Positions 1 through 8,492 of a stretch of DNA of 16,480 nucleotides are shown here, piece by piece. The position numbers and the translations under genes are program-made. The notes beneath the pieces were generated by a model that ran no database searches, was not told the origin of the DNA, and was given only the letters and a program-made list of their open reading frames with translations. The stretch is from JAICKN01 sp036491415. GTDB lineage: Bacteria > Acidobacteriota > Terriglobia > Terriglobales > Acidobacteriaceae. Each line of letters starts with the position of its first letter. The stretch's first letter is position 1. The DNA lies in contig DASXCC010000115.1 of NCBI GenBank assembly GCA_036491415.1, positions 1 through 16,480 of the forward strand, written 5' to 3'.

Positions 1-221
1 GTTGAGTCTTTTTTCACGGGTTGCCATCCAATCGATTTATGACTAAGCTAATAAGTGCAACATATATCGGCGGACCTTTTCCGCTTACGATGACCGCGGA
101 AGATGAAGTGAATACGGCACGCGTATTTCCCAATGCAGCGAAAGTACCTTTGCACTGCAGAATTTATTTTGCGCCAGTTGTGGATTGATGTAATCGCACT
201 GTCATAAAAGGTCGCAGGTAG
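1..221. other. Left-edge non-coding stretch, nothing recognised
   Basis: This segment lies downstream of the minus-strand TPR/vWA gene. The three plus-strand frames entering from the left edge meet stop codons within about the first 45 bases, so no plus-strand gene continues in from outside. I see no RNA gene, convincing terminator hairpin or repeat. The only open frames are short, run antisense or in a shifted frame into the neighbouring gene, and lack recognisable protein features. Confidence 0.5.
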
Positions 222-2099
222 TTAATCTTTTTTGTCCTCAGTCTCGTTTGTCTCGTCGATTGTGGTGAAGTAGCCCTTGCGGGCATACACGCGTAATTTG
301 TGTCCTGATTTCTGCGCAGTGATGTCGATTGAACGGTAACGTCCATCGCGCTGAAACAAAGCAGGCCGGTAAGAAATCATGTATCGGTTGTGAATCACTT
401 GCTGAAGCTCTTCGAGGCTGCGATTCAAGCGCGCGCTCCATCCGGGAAAGAAAGCTCGTCCGCCGGTAAGCTCGGCCAATGTGCGCATGGCATGGTTGCC
501 GACGGAGCTGTCGTCCTCTTCCTCGCCGGATTCAGACGTACTGACCGCATAAACAATCACCTCATCCCGCTGGGCGTGCTCGATGGCTTGCTTGAGAGTA
601 AGCTGGCTGGAATTGTTGTCGCCATCGCTGACGACGATCAGGATTCGCGCTACAGGTTGCGTTTCCCGCCGGCTCGCGAGTTTATCGGCAGCGAAGCTGA
701 CGGCGTCCCAAATGGCAGTTCCGCCGGTGGGAGCTAATTGGTCAATTCCCCTGGCTATTTTCTGTTGGTCGCCGGTGAAGTCCTGCATGAGCTGTACAGA
801 ATTTGAGAATCCAACTACAAATGCCAGATCGTCTTTTCCGGTCAAAACTTTGCGCATGAAATTTGTGGCAGCACTTTGTTCAAAGGCAAAGCGGCTGGTG
901 ATGGACGCGCTGGTATCGACCAATAGTCCGAGGCACAATGGCAATTCTGATTCGCTACGAAGGCCAAGAATTGCAGCCGGAACCTTTTGATCATCACGAA
1001 TGGTTAATTCTTTTTGGGTAAGGCCGGCTACGGATTTTCCATGGTCCGTGGCGGTAAAAACGACCGCAACTTCGTCAACGTTGCTGCGCAGAGTCCAACC
1101 ATTTCCTTCGAAATTGTGTGCAAGTTTGTTTTGATCTTTCGTGATTTCCGCCGGCTCCGCGTGATTAACACAAGTCTCGCAGGTCGGATCCACGGTTTCC
1201 GCTTCGGCAATCTGTTTCTTCTCTTCAATACCCTGGAGAACTTTTTCGCCACGTCGAGACTGTTCTTGCGGCAATGTGCTTGCGACAAGATTCGGCGCCA
1301 GCGCTCGCGCCTGCGCGGCTTTGACCTGTTCCAGAATATGTTTTGCCTGGTCGGCTAATTGCGAGTTCGGATCTTCACTCAGAAAGGTCTGCAATTCCTG
1401 TTGGGTTTCCGGAAGATTGTTCTGCGCCTGCCAGGAAGCGGCGGCGAAATAATGCACGATTGCATCGCCTTCGTGGTGGAGACTGTGGACTCTTTGTGCT
1501 GTTTTCGTCACATTCGCATAATCATGGTTTAAGAATTGAGCGTAGCTGAGCGGCACCAGCATTTTTGTATTCAGTGGCGCAATAGAAGACGCTTTTTCAA
1601 ACGCCACTTGCGCGGCAGGGTAGTCCTGCAATGCGAGTTCGGTGCGCCCGAGATTTAAATAGGAACTGGAAACGTATCCGTCGAGTTGAACCGTTTTGGT
1701 AAATTCCTCGCGCGCAAGGTCGTTCTGCCCTAAATCCAGATAGGCGCAGCCCAGCGCGTTATGCGCGCCCACAAACGATGAGTAAACAGATATTGCTTTT
1801 GCGAGATGGGTAACAGCATTTTTGAAATCACTCTTCATCAAAAACTGCATGCCCTTGTTGTATTCACTAAGGGCCTTTGCGGGAGCTTTCAGATCAAGCT
1901 TTGAAATTGTGGAACTGGACAAGCTCTCAACCTGGCGGTGATCGCGGCTCAGATATTCATAACTGCGGAAGTCAGTCGGTCCGTCATTGACCAGAACATC
2001 TAACTGGTTAATCGGAGGCGCTGGACGATCGAATTGCGCAAGCGCGGTACAGGACAGGATAGAAAATATAAGCATCCCACGCCATACCGATGAACGCAT
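222..2099 (-). CDS. Secreted TPR + vWA-domain protein (VWFA-related Acidobacterial type)
   Basis: A 625-residue protein of the acidobacterial vWA family; its molecular function is unknown, and vWA domains usually mediate metal-dependent protein binding. The signal peptide spans about residues 1-21, with ALA before Q22. TPR-like helical repeats cover about 75-265, including ALGCAYLDLGQNDLAREEF and YLNLGRTELALQDYPAA. A charged linker contains a CETC pair at 307-310. The vWA domain covers about 340-580 with a complete MIDAS: DTSAS at 395-399, T461 in PTGGTAIWDA, and D492 in SDGDN. The C-terminus (YMISYRPALF, then RVYARKGYF) is typical of this family. An in-frame ATG 12 codons upstream is possible. 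I chose 2099 because AGGAG (minus strand, 2106-2110) lies 6 nt before it and the signal peptide then begins correctly. The gene is probably monocistronic and is separated from the upstream permease by about 180 bp with a promoter-like sequence. Confidence 0.85.
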   Translation of the reverse strand: MRSSVWRGMLIFSILSCTALAQFDRPAPPINQLDVLVNDGPTDFRSYEYLSRDHRQVESLSSSTISKLDLKAPAKALSEYNKGMQFLMKSDFKNAVTHLAKAISVYSSFVGAHNALGCAYLDLGQNDLAREEFTKTVQLDGYVSSSYLNLGRTELALQDYPAAQVAFEKASSIAPLNTKMLVPLSYAQFLNHDYANVTKTAQRVHSLHHEGDAIVHYFAAASWQAQNNLPETQQELQTFLSEDPNSQLADQAKHILEQVKAAQARALAPNLVASTLPQEQSRRGEKVLQGIEEKKQIAEAETVDPTCETCVNHAEPAEITKDQNKLAHNFEGNGWTLRSNVDEVAVVFTATDHGKSVAGLTQKELTIRDDQKVPAAILGLRSESELPLCLGLLVDTSASITSRFAFEQSAATNFMRKVLTGKDDLAFVVGFSNSVQLMQDFTGDQQKIARGIDQLAPTGGTAIWDAVSFAADKLASRRETQPVARILIVVSDGDNNSSQLTLKQAIEHAQRDEVIVYAVSTSESGEEEDDSSVGNHAMRTLAELTGGRAFFPGWSARLNRSLEELQQVIHNRYMISYRPALFQRDGRYRSIDITAQKSGHKLRVYARKGYFTTIDETNETEDKKD

Positions 2100-2170
2100 G
2101 CACTGCTCCTGCGTGCTGACTGGAAGGAAATACAAACCGAGCTTGGCGTTATTGTATTCCGGCCATCAGA

Positions 2171-2197
2171 CTTATATTGCAAAAAGTTTGCCGACAA
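2171..2197 (-). promoter_or_regulatory. Possible sigma70-type promoter for the TPR/vWA gene
   Basis: On the minus strand TTGTCG (2197-2192) is followed 15 nt later by TATAAG (2176-2171), about 70 nt before the chosen start. The spacer contains a small inverted repeat, GCAAA-CTT-TTTGC, which could be incidental. The short spacer and lack of experimental context keep confidence low. Confidence 0.3.
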
Positions 2198-2278
2198 TTC
2201 GTTAACAGGGAAGACAAAACAGTCTCAAGATGTATGTGACCGGTATCGAATGTTTGCTGGATATTCTGTGCTTTGGAA

Positions 2279-3535
2279 TTAATGTGCGGCCATTTCAAAT
2301 TCCTGCTCGGGTGTGGCCTTCGAGCGAGTCAGGAAATAACTTAGCAAAATTACCGCTCCGATCATTCCCAGAACTACATCTGTGGCGGGCATTCCACGCG
2401 CGCCCCAGCGGTCATAACCTTTGCCGTCGAGCAGGACCATATAGGCGACCGGGATATTTCCCAGAGAATTAATAATGGAGTAGCGGGAGCTGCCGCTCTT
2501 GCCGGAGCCTCCGAGAAATTCCAAAACGACGACCGTAAATAGTGCATAGCATACGCCGATGGAAAACAAAAATAACGCTGTGCCCGCCAAATATACGGAC
2601 GGTTTCAGTGGGCCAAGCCACAACACGGCCAGCGTGACTTCATTCACCAGGCAAACCGATATGTAGGCGACGGGAGCGCGAACGCGTGCCGGAACCAGCG
2701 TCGCGGCGAGGGCGCCGGCTGCGGTGAGCAACGCGCCGCCGACACCGTTGATCCAGGCGACTTGTTGCCCGCTCACGTGGTAGTCGGCAGCAAGGCCTCC
2801 CAGCAATTGCAGCATTGCTCCGCTACCCATCGGGAAGATCATGCATAGCGTGTAGGGAATTGCCTTCGAGCGAATAAATGTACCTTTAAATTCGTGCCAG
2901 ATCCTGGAGAAAGTTTCTCCTACAGTCCGCCCTTCAATCACATCTTGTTCCGGAGCTGCGAAAGCTACGAGCGACGGCAATGCGATCATGAGGGCGGAAG
3001 CGAGTCCCAATGTTCGTACCGAAAGCCGATCTGAGAAATACGTCAAAATAAAGAGAGCAGCCGCGCCGAAAGCCAGCGATCCACCCTGGTAAAAAGCGCT
3101 GGCGCGACGGCGACTGACTTCGCTCTCTATTGTCCCCATCATCCCGCCGCAGGATGACACGATCAACTGGCCGAAACAGGCGCTAACAAAGAGGAGAGCG
3201 ATCGCCCACCTGCTGGCCAATCGCGGTTGCTGGAATGCGATAAATAGAAGGATGCCGCTTACCGTTGCGCCGACTACAAGCCAAGTGCGGCGGCGGATCC
3301 AGAAATCAGTAAGGGGGCTCCATAGAAAATAAATAACCTGGGTGGAAGCAAGCAGCGCGAGGATTTCAGAAGCACGCACGGGCCCCACGCCCTGTACCCG
3401 GTATAGGTATGAAAGGGCGCCGCCGAGAATCCCATTCGATAAAACCGCCATCGGCGCGATGAGAAATCCAAATAACCAGGGCCGTTGGGGGCGGGAATTT
3501 GATGGATCGGCTAGCGGGACCGGTGGCGACGACAT
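2279..3535 (-). CDS. Major facilitator superfamily permease, AmpG/PucC-like
   Basis: A 418-residue polytopic inner-membrane protein with about 12 predicted hydrophobic spans, the usual MFS length. After a short polar N-terminus (residues 1-18), the first span begins at about residue 20. The loop between spans 2 and 3 holds WSPLTDFWIRRRTW (72-85), a variant of the MFS G-x-x-x-D-R/K-x-G-R-R signature. Its W-x-P-L-x-D form resembles AmpG-type permeases for muropeptides or acyl-CoA-like solutes. A larger loop near the middle (about residues 195-225, EQDVIEGRTVGETF) fits the link between the two six-helix halves. The substrate cannot be read from the sequence, so muropeptide transport is only one option. 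The ATG at 3535 has a weak ribosome-binding site. The gene is divergent from the c-di-GMP gene, with 245 bp between them, and may not be co-transcribed with the downstream vWA gene. Confidence 0.75.
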   Translation of the reverse strand: MSSPPVPLADPSNSRPQRPWLFGFLIAPMAVLSNGILGGALSYLYRVQGVGPVRASEILALLASTQVIYFLWSPLTDFWIRRRTWLVVGATVSGILLFIAFQQPRLASRWAIALLFVSACFGQLIVSSCGGMMGTIESEVSRRRASAFYQGGSLAFGAAALFILTYFSDRLSVRTLGLASALMIALPSLVAFAAPEQDVIEGRTVGETFSRIWHEFKGTFIRSKAIPYTLCMIFPMGSGAMLQLLGGLAADYHVSGQQVAWINGVGGALLTAAGALAATLVPARVRAPVAYISVCLVNEVTLAVLWLGPLKPSVYLAGTALFLFSIGVCYALFTVVVLEFLGGSGKSGSSRYSIINSLGNIPVAYMVLLDGKGYDRWGARGMPATDVVLGMIGAVILLSYFLTRSKATPEQEFEMAAH

Positions 3536-3588
3536 TTGCTCAAGAGACTACCACCCTTTTCGAGAGCCTATGGCGGTTTCTCACCCGT

Positions 3589-3613
3589 GGCAATTAGCAA
3601 TATCTAATTTGCC
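3589..3613. repeat. Inverted repeat in a divergent intergenic region (possible operator)
   Basis: GGCAATTAG (3589-3597), a 6-nt spacer, then CTAATTTGCC (3604-3613). The arms are complementary apart from one extra base in the right arm. It lies 54-78 bp upstream of the MFS permease start and about 170-190 bp upstream of the c-di-GMP gene. The A+T-rich arms and the position suit a dimeric repressor site or a promoter element of the permease better than a terminator, because no T-run follows. Confidence 0.4.
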
Positions 3614-3629
3614 CGCAGTGATACCTAAG

Positions 3630-3648
3630 TAACCAGAAAATCCTCAGG
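3630..3648. repeat. Short intergenic sequence shared with 10304-10327
   Basis: TAACCAGAAA directly joined to ATCCTCAGG. The same two blocks recur at 10304-10327 with a 5-nt insertion between them. Both copies lie in regions between divergent genes. It could be a shared binding site or a remnant of a dispersed intergenic repeat; the sequence alone does not decide. Confidence 0.35.
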
Positions 3649-3780
3649 CTGAATTCTTCTTTTGTTGGGTATTTGCCGATAAATCGCTGTGGCGTGCTGC
3701 GTTTTATGGAGAAATGTGTCTGTAATCCATACCAAATGAAGTGGGATTTCGAATTAAAGTAGCCAGCCAGGAATGGGCGG

Positions 3781-6700
3781 ATGTTCATGCAGGGAAGTAG
3801 AAGTATTTTCGTACGGTTCTGCGGGCAGGCGTTTATTGCGTTGCTGCTCTGTGGGATCTTTTCATTATCCGCGCGTGCGGACGAGAGCGCGCAGCCTTTG
3901 CCAACTCTGACGACGGCTGAAAAAGTCCATAGCCTTACCTACGACGAAGCGGTGAAGAAGTATCCCGTGCACCTGCACAATGCGCAGGCCCTTTATTACA
4001 ACGAGATGCTGGGCAATTTATTCGTGTGCGACTCCAGTCGCGGCGTATATGTGGACATGCGCGGGCAGGAAGCGCTTCCAATCAAAGTCGGCGATTTGCT
4101 GGATATTGACGGCATGACGGGCCCGGGTGGCTATGCGCCGCTGGTGGACCATGCGAGCGTCACGATCATTGGACATGAGCCACTTCCTCCGGCGCCACGT
4201 TACAGCCTCGATTATCTTTTGACCGGCGTAGAAGATTCGCAATGGGTGGAGGTTGAAGGAATCGTTCGCTCGGTGGACGAGTCGCAGCGCAAAACGTCCT
4301 ATGCGAATCAGCCTGCAGAGGGTGGGAAAACTATTCGCGTAACGATTGCCACCGGTGCCGGGCGGTTAGATGTGATCGTTCGCGACGCGGGTGATAGCGG
4401 ATACAAGAACCTGGTGGATGCAAAAGTGGTTGTGCGAGGCGTCAGCGGCCCGAGATTTAACGATCGCAGGCAGTTGACGGGAATTCATCTATTTGCGGAC
4501 AGCATCAATCAGATCCAAGTCATTCATCTTGGCGCAGCGACCGACCCATTTTCATTGCCCGTGCGTGAAATCACTACGGTCATGCGTTATACGCCAGACG
4601 TTGTACCGGGACATCGCATCCGCCTGAAGGCAGTTGTGACGGCGAATCGCGATGGGCGATTGATTTCTATCGCGGACAATAATCACGGATTATTTATCCG
4701 CACCCGCAACGCGCGCGACCTGAAGGTCGGAGATCTGATTGACGTAGCCGGATTTCCCTCGATGGGCGAATACTCGCCGGTTCTCGAAGACGTGGTCTAC
4801 AAGAAAATTGGCACCAGCCCGCTACCGGCGCCGGTTGATGTAAACGCCAACGACATGTTCAAGGGCGTTGCGGATGCTGAAGTTGTTCGCATCAAAGGAC
4901 GGCTATTAAAGAAGACGCGCACGATTCAAGAACTCTCGTTGCTGATCAGCGCGGATGATCATACCTTCACTGCAGTGCTTCCTGGTGACGTGGGGCAGGA
5001 TTTGTCTGACCTGCGCGAAGGCAGCACGCTCGAACTTATTGGCACTTGCTATGTGGAGGTGTTTTCCGATAAAACGCCGCGCGGGATTGTCATTCTTCTG
5101 CGCTCACCCGAAGACGTAAAAGTCACGCAATTGCCCTCCTGGTGGACAACGGCGCATACGATTGCGCTACTAGGAATTCTGCTTGCAGCTGTACTAGTGG
5201 CATTCGGGTGGAACACTTTGTTACGCCGCCGCATGCTCGCGCAGATGAAAGCACTAAAAAAGGCGCGGGAAGAAGCGACGGCCATTAATGACCTGGCTCG
5301 AGCGATGCAGGAAGTGGCAACACTACGGAAGTTTACTGCGCGGGTTTCAGCTGCGGGAAGCGAACAAATTGCACAGTTAGGCATTGGTTTTAACCGCATG
5401 CTTTCTGAGTTGGAAGAAGGCGAGCTTGCGAAGAAGGAAGTTGAAGCGAAATTGCAGCAGCAAGCGGTGACGGACGAGTTAACCGGCTTGCCGAATCGGC
5501 GATTATTTTCTGATCGTCTTGCGCAGAGTCTTGCCACGGCGCAACGTGAGCAGCGGGTCCTCGCTCTTCTTTATATTGACCTCGATGGTTTCAAACTGGT
5601 GAATGACAGCCTCGGCCACACCATGGGCGATCTTTTGCTGGTGCAAGTTGCCCAGCGTTTACGGGCACGCATTCGCCAGGCGGACACGCTGGCGCGCATT
5701 GGAGGCGACGAATTTACGGTTGTACTCACCACGCTTCGCAGTCGCGAAGAAGCGGAGTTGGTTGCGGGAGCACTATTGGAATCTGTTTCGCAACAGTTCG
5801 TGATTGAAGGCCATGAGATTGTGATTGGGGCCAGCATTGGCGTCAGCGTTTTCCCGCTCGATGCGGCTGATCCGGTGAGCTTGCTACAACAGTCTGACAG
5901 CGCCATGTATGCCGCGAAGCATAATGGAAAAAACCAAGTAAAGAGTTTCACGCCGGAGCTCGGATCATTCGCGCGTGAGCGGATGAGCGTGGAGAACCAA
6001 CTGCGCGGCGCCATCGTTCGCGGGGAAATTCATGTGCACTATCAACCTGAATTTGATGTGTACACACAAAACCTTGTCCGGTTTGAGGCGCTGGCGCGGT
6101 GGATTCATCCCACGCTTGGCACCATCCCGCCGGCGAAATTTATTCCCGTCGCGGAGGAGAGCGGGCTGATCGTCACGCTGGGCGCGTACATCATGGAACA
6201 GGCTTGCGCAGAGGCCACGAAGTGGCAGAAGAATGCGCCCTATCCGATTCAGGTGGCGGTAAATGTTTCCAGCCTGCAATTCGCGCGGCCGGCGTTTGTG
6301 GAAGAAGTTTCAGAAATTCTCGACCGCACAGGACTGGCGCCGGAGTTATTGCAGATCGAATTGACTGAATCTATCATGCTGAGCGGACCGGAACGCGCGG
6401 CAGAGACCATGAAACGATTGCGTACTCTCGGCGTAAGCCTGGCCATTGACGACTTCGGAACAGGGTATTCCTGCTTCAGCTATTTGCCGCGGCTGCCATT
6501 CAATACTCTGAAAATCGATCGTTCCTTCGTGCACGAATTAGAAACACGTTTCGGTGTAAAAGCCATTGTGCGTTCGCTGGTCACGCTGGCGCACAGCCTG
6601 GAGATGCAGGTGATTGTCGAGGGCATTGAGACGGTCCAGCAATTTGAGCTGATTAAGAAATTAGGCGGAAACGAAGTACAAGGTTATTTGTTTGGGCGGC

Positions 6701-6807
6701 CTACATCGAATCCTTCGGCGCTTATTCATCGCGAGGAAGACCTGATGAAGTTCAACACGAAGACACTAGAAGCGGGACAAAAGGCGAATACGAACGCAAC
6801 CAACTGA
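3781..6807 (+). CDS. Membrane GGDEF-EAL c-di-GMP protein with periplasmic OB-like sensor region
   Basis: A 1008-residue protein predicted to make and/or break down cyclic di-GMP in response to a periplasmic signal. The signal peptide spans about residues 1-34 (SARA before D35). A roughly 420-residue extracytoplasmic region starts LTTAEKVHSLTYDEA. It contains repeated strand-rich segments with the pattern 'VGDLLDIDGMTGPGGYAPLV' / 'VGDLIDVAGFPSMGEYSPVL', which I read as OB-fold-like repeats. A membrane span lies at about 458-480, followed by a HAMP-like/coiled segment to about 560. The GGDEF domain (565-725) has DELTGLPNRR at 565-574, an intact GGDEF at 641-645, and an RxxD inhibitory site at 632-635. 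The EAL domain (about 745-995) has E769-A-L-A-R, ELTES, DDFGTGYS, KIDRSF, EGIET and QGYLFG, so all the main metal and catalytic motifs are present. AGGAA lies 7 nt before the ATG. A start two codons downstream is equally usable. Net activity cannot be predicted. Confidence 0.9.
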   Translation: MFMQGSRSIFVRFCGQAFIALLLCGIFSLSARADESAQPLPTLTTAEKVHSLTYDEAVKKYPVHLHNAQALYYNEMLGNLFVCDSSRGVYVDMRGQEALPIKVGDLLDIDGMTGPGGYAPLVDHASVTIIGHEPLPPAPRYSLDYLLTGVEDSQWVEVEGIVRSVDESQRKTSYANQPAEGGKTIRVTIATGAGRLDVIVRDAGDSGYKNLVDAKVVVRGVSGPRFNDRRQLTGIHLFADSINQIQVIHLGAATDPFSLPVREITTVMRYTPDVVPGHRIRLKAVVTANRDGRLISIADNNHGLFIRTRNARDLKVGDLIDVAGFPSMGEYSPVLEDVVYKKIGTSPLPAPVDVNANDMFKGVADAEVVRIKGRLLKKTRTIQELSLLISADDHTFTAVLPGDVGQDLSDLREGSTLELIGTCYVEVFSDKTPRGIVILLRSPEDVKVTQLPSWWTTAHTIALLGILLAAVLVAFGWNTLLRRRMLAQMKALKKAREEATAINDLARAMQEVATLRKFTARVSAAGSEQIAQLGIGFNRMLSELEEGELAKKEVEAKLQQQAVTDELTGLPNRRLFSDRLAQSLATAQREQRVLALLYIDLDGFKLVNDSLGHTMGDLLLVQVAQRLRARIRQADTLARIGGDEFTVVLTTLRSREEAELVAGALLESVSQQFVIEGHEIVIGASIGVSVFPLDAADPVSLLQQSDSAMYAAKHNGKNQVKSFTPELGSFARERMSVENQLRGAIVRGEIHVHYQPEFDVYTQNLVRFEALARWIHPTLGTIPPAKFIPVAEESGLIVTLGAYIMEQACAEATKWQKNAPYPIQVAVNVSSLQFARPAFVEEVSEILDRTGLAPELLQIELTESIMLSGPERAAETMKRLRTLGVSLAIDDFGTGYSCFSYLPRLPFNTLKIDRSFVHELETRFGVKAIVRSLVTLAHSLEMQVIVEGIETVQQFELIKKLGGNEVQGYLFGRPTSNPSALIHREEDLMKFNTKTLEAGQKANTNATN

Positions 6808-6812
6808 TACGT

Positions 6813-8411
6813 TTACGAAGGCCGCACTTCACGGAGATCAATCTCGTATTCCAGATGCCGCAAGGTCTCATCGTCGATGCGGCCTTGGTTGCGCAACCTC
6901 ACCGCAGTCTGCCGCTCGATTCGCAGCAGTTCCCGCGAAAGTTTAGAAAATCTTTCATGATGCCCCGGAGCATGGCCATCTTCGTTGTCACTTTTGCCGC
7001 TTAACTCGCTCATGCGCTCGCGATAGTGCCCGGCTATATCTTCATAGATCGCCGTGAATTGCTCTTCGTCGCTCTCGCGCGATTTTTCCAAATGATCGAG
7101 CGCAGCCTGGATGATTTCACGGCGCGCATCCTCTTCTTCGGTGTTCGAGCCAGCCACGTCGGCCACTCCGAGGAAGCGCACCAGCGCGGGAAGCGTGAGA
7201 CCTTGCAGCACGAGCGTGACGAAGATCACGCTGAATGCAAGAAAAACAATCAGACTGCGTTGCGGGAAAGGCGTACCGTTCAGCAAAGTTTGCGGAAGTG
7301 CGATGGCCGCCGCGAGCGCTACCACGCCGCGCATGCCCGTCCATCCCACGACAAGGATTCCTTTTGGAGGCGGCATCGTTTCGCTCTGATGAAGAAACCG
7401 AGTGCGGATAATATGCGCGATCCATGCGCCGGGATACATCCAGATGAGACGCAATGCGATCACAAGCAGGCTGAAGAATGCCGCGTACAGAAACAAGCTG
7501 TGTAAGGTGTAGTCGTGGATGCCTTCGCGTACATAAGGAAGTTGCAGGCCGATCATCACAAAGACCAGACCGTTCAAAATGAAGGTCAATGCGTCCCACA
7601 CGGCCCAGGCTTGTATGCGAACGCCGGGAGAAAAGAACTCCGAGCTTCTGCGTGACAGATATAAGCCGCACGCAACTACGGCAAGCACGCCGGAGGAATG
7701 AATTTCATCCGCGGCGAAATATGCGATGTAGGGAACCAGAATGCTGATAGCGATTTCGATGGGGCCATGGTCGATGCGGCGCTCCACCGCATAGGTGATC
7801 CAGCCGACAAGCAGACCGATGGCGAGTCCGGCCAGGGTCAAATAAACCAATCGCAGAATTCCGCTGGAAATGGTCGGCGTTTGATTGTGTAGGACCATGG
7901 CCAAGCCGAATTCCAGGGCGAGAAGGCCGCTGGCGTCGTTGACCAGACTCTCGCCTTCGAGGATGTCCACAATCCGTTTCGGTAAGCCAATGCGCTTGGC
8001 GATCGAGGTTGCGGCCAGCGCGTCAGTAGGAGCGACAACTGCACCGAGAATGAATCCCAAGCGCCAGTTGAATCCGGTAAAGAGTAGTTGCGCGGTCCAT
8101 GCGATGCCGAAAACTGTGAAGGCCACGAGGCCGAAGGCGAGCAAAAGAATGCTGACGAGGTGGTAGGAAAAATCCCGCCATGACGTCAGCCACGCCGCTG
8201 AGTAAAGCAAAGGCGGAAGGATGACGAAAAAGATGATGTCAGGATTGAGCGTGATTCGCGGAATAGCCGGGATGAATCCGAGCAGGGCACCGCCAATTAC
8301 CATGACAATGGGGTAGGGAATCTGGAGTCTTTTGGCGAGCGCGCCAAAGGCCACTACAAAGAGCAGCAGCAACAGAAACACCAGTTGCACGAGTTGGACG
8401 TTGCCACCCAT
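6813..8411 (-). CDS. CPA1-family Na+/H+ antiporter (NhaP-like)
   Basis: A 532-residue inner-membrane protein predicted to exchange Na+ (or K+) for H+ in pH and ion homeostasis. About 12 hydrophobic spans fill residues 5-420. Key CPA1 motifs are APTDA with D130, GESLVNDASG with S155, N158 and D159 (the ND ion-binding pair of electroneutral CPA1 exchangers), and the late GWTGMRGVVALAAA segment. After FLGVAD the protein ends in a charged cytoplasmic tail of about 110 residues, rich in Glu/Arg heptads and a short His/Asp/Gly stretch. Such tails are common in this family and often regulatory. It follows the sigma/anti-sigma pair on the same strand after 81 nt. A TATACT sequence in that gap (minus strand, 8461-8456) may be a separate -10 element. 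Upstream of the ATG, GGAG is 11 nt away and can pair with CTCC, so the start is reasonable but not certain. The stop is 5 bp from that of the convergent c-di-GMP gene. Confidence 0.9.
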   Translation of the reverse strand: MGGNVQLVQLVFLLLLLFVVAFGALAKRLQIPYPIVMVIGGALLGFIPAIPRITLNPDIIFFVILPPLLYSAAWLTSWRDFSYHLVSILLLAFGLVAFTVFGIAWTAQLLFTGFNWRLGFILGAVVAPTDALAATSIAKRIGLPKRIVDILEGESLVNDASGLLALEFGLAMVLHNQTPTISSGILRLVYLTLAGLAIGLLVGWITYAVERRIDHGPIEIAISILVPYIAYFAADEIHSSGVLAVVACGLYLSRRSSEFFSPGVRIQAWAVWDALTFILNGLVFVMIGLQLPYVREGIHDYTLHSLFLYAAFFSLLVIALRLIWMYPGAWIAHIIRTRFLHQSETMPPPKGILVVGWTGMRGVVALAAAIALPQTLLNGTPFPQRSLIVFLAFSVIFVTLVLQGLTLPALVRFLGVADVAGSNTEEEDARREIIQAALDHLEKSRESDEEQFTAIYEDIAGHYRERMSELSGKSDNEDGHAPGHHERFSKLSRELLRIERQTAVRLRNQGRIDDETLRHLEYEIDLREVRPS

Positions 8412-8492
8412 GAAAGGAGAAGCTCCACGAGAACATAATTTGGAAATCTAGAAAGAGTATATGGGGAAGCAGGCTGCGCAAAAAAGAGCGGA

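Noticed and set aside
583..990. 135-codon plus-strand open frame opposite the vWA gene
   Set aside because: It is antisense to a well-supported coding region, has no recognisable domain and no good ribosome-binding site.
3536..3780. c-di-GMP, cobalamin or other known riboswitch upstream of the permease or the GGDEF-EAL gene
   Set aside because: Two hairpins can be drawn, but none of the conserved sequence blocks I know for these classes is present.
3594..3788. 64-codon minus-strand open frame in the divergent intergenic region
   Set aside because: It has no ribosome-binding site or domain, would overlap the c-di-GMP gene start, and its composition is not protein-like.
5049..5537. 162-codon minus-strand open frame opposite the GGDEF gene
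   Set aside because: It is antisense to a domain with intact catalytic motifs; its Ser/Ala/Arg-rich composition is typical of a shadow frame.
7117..7671. 184-codon minus-strand open frame inside the antiporter gene
   Set aside because: It is a frame-shifted reading of the antiporter, which itself has complete family motifs; the alternative product is Arg/His/Ser-rich with no domain.
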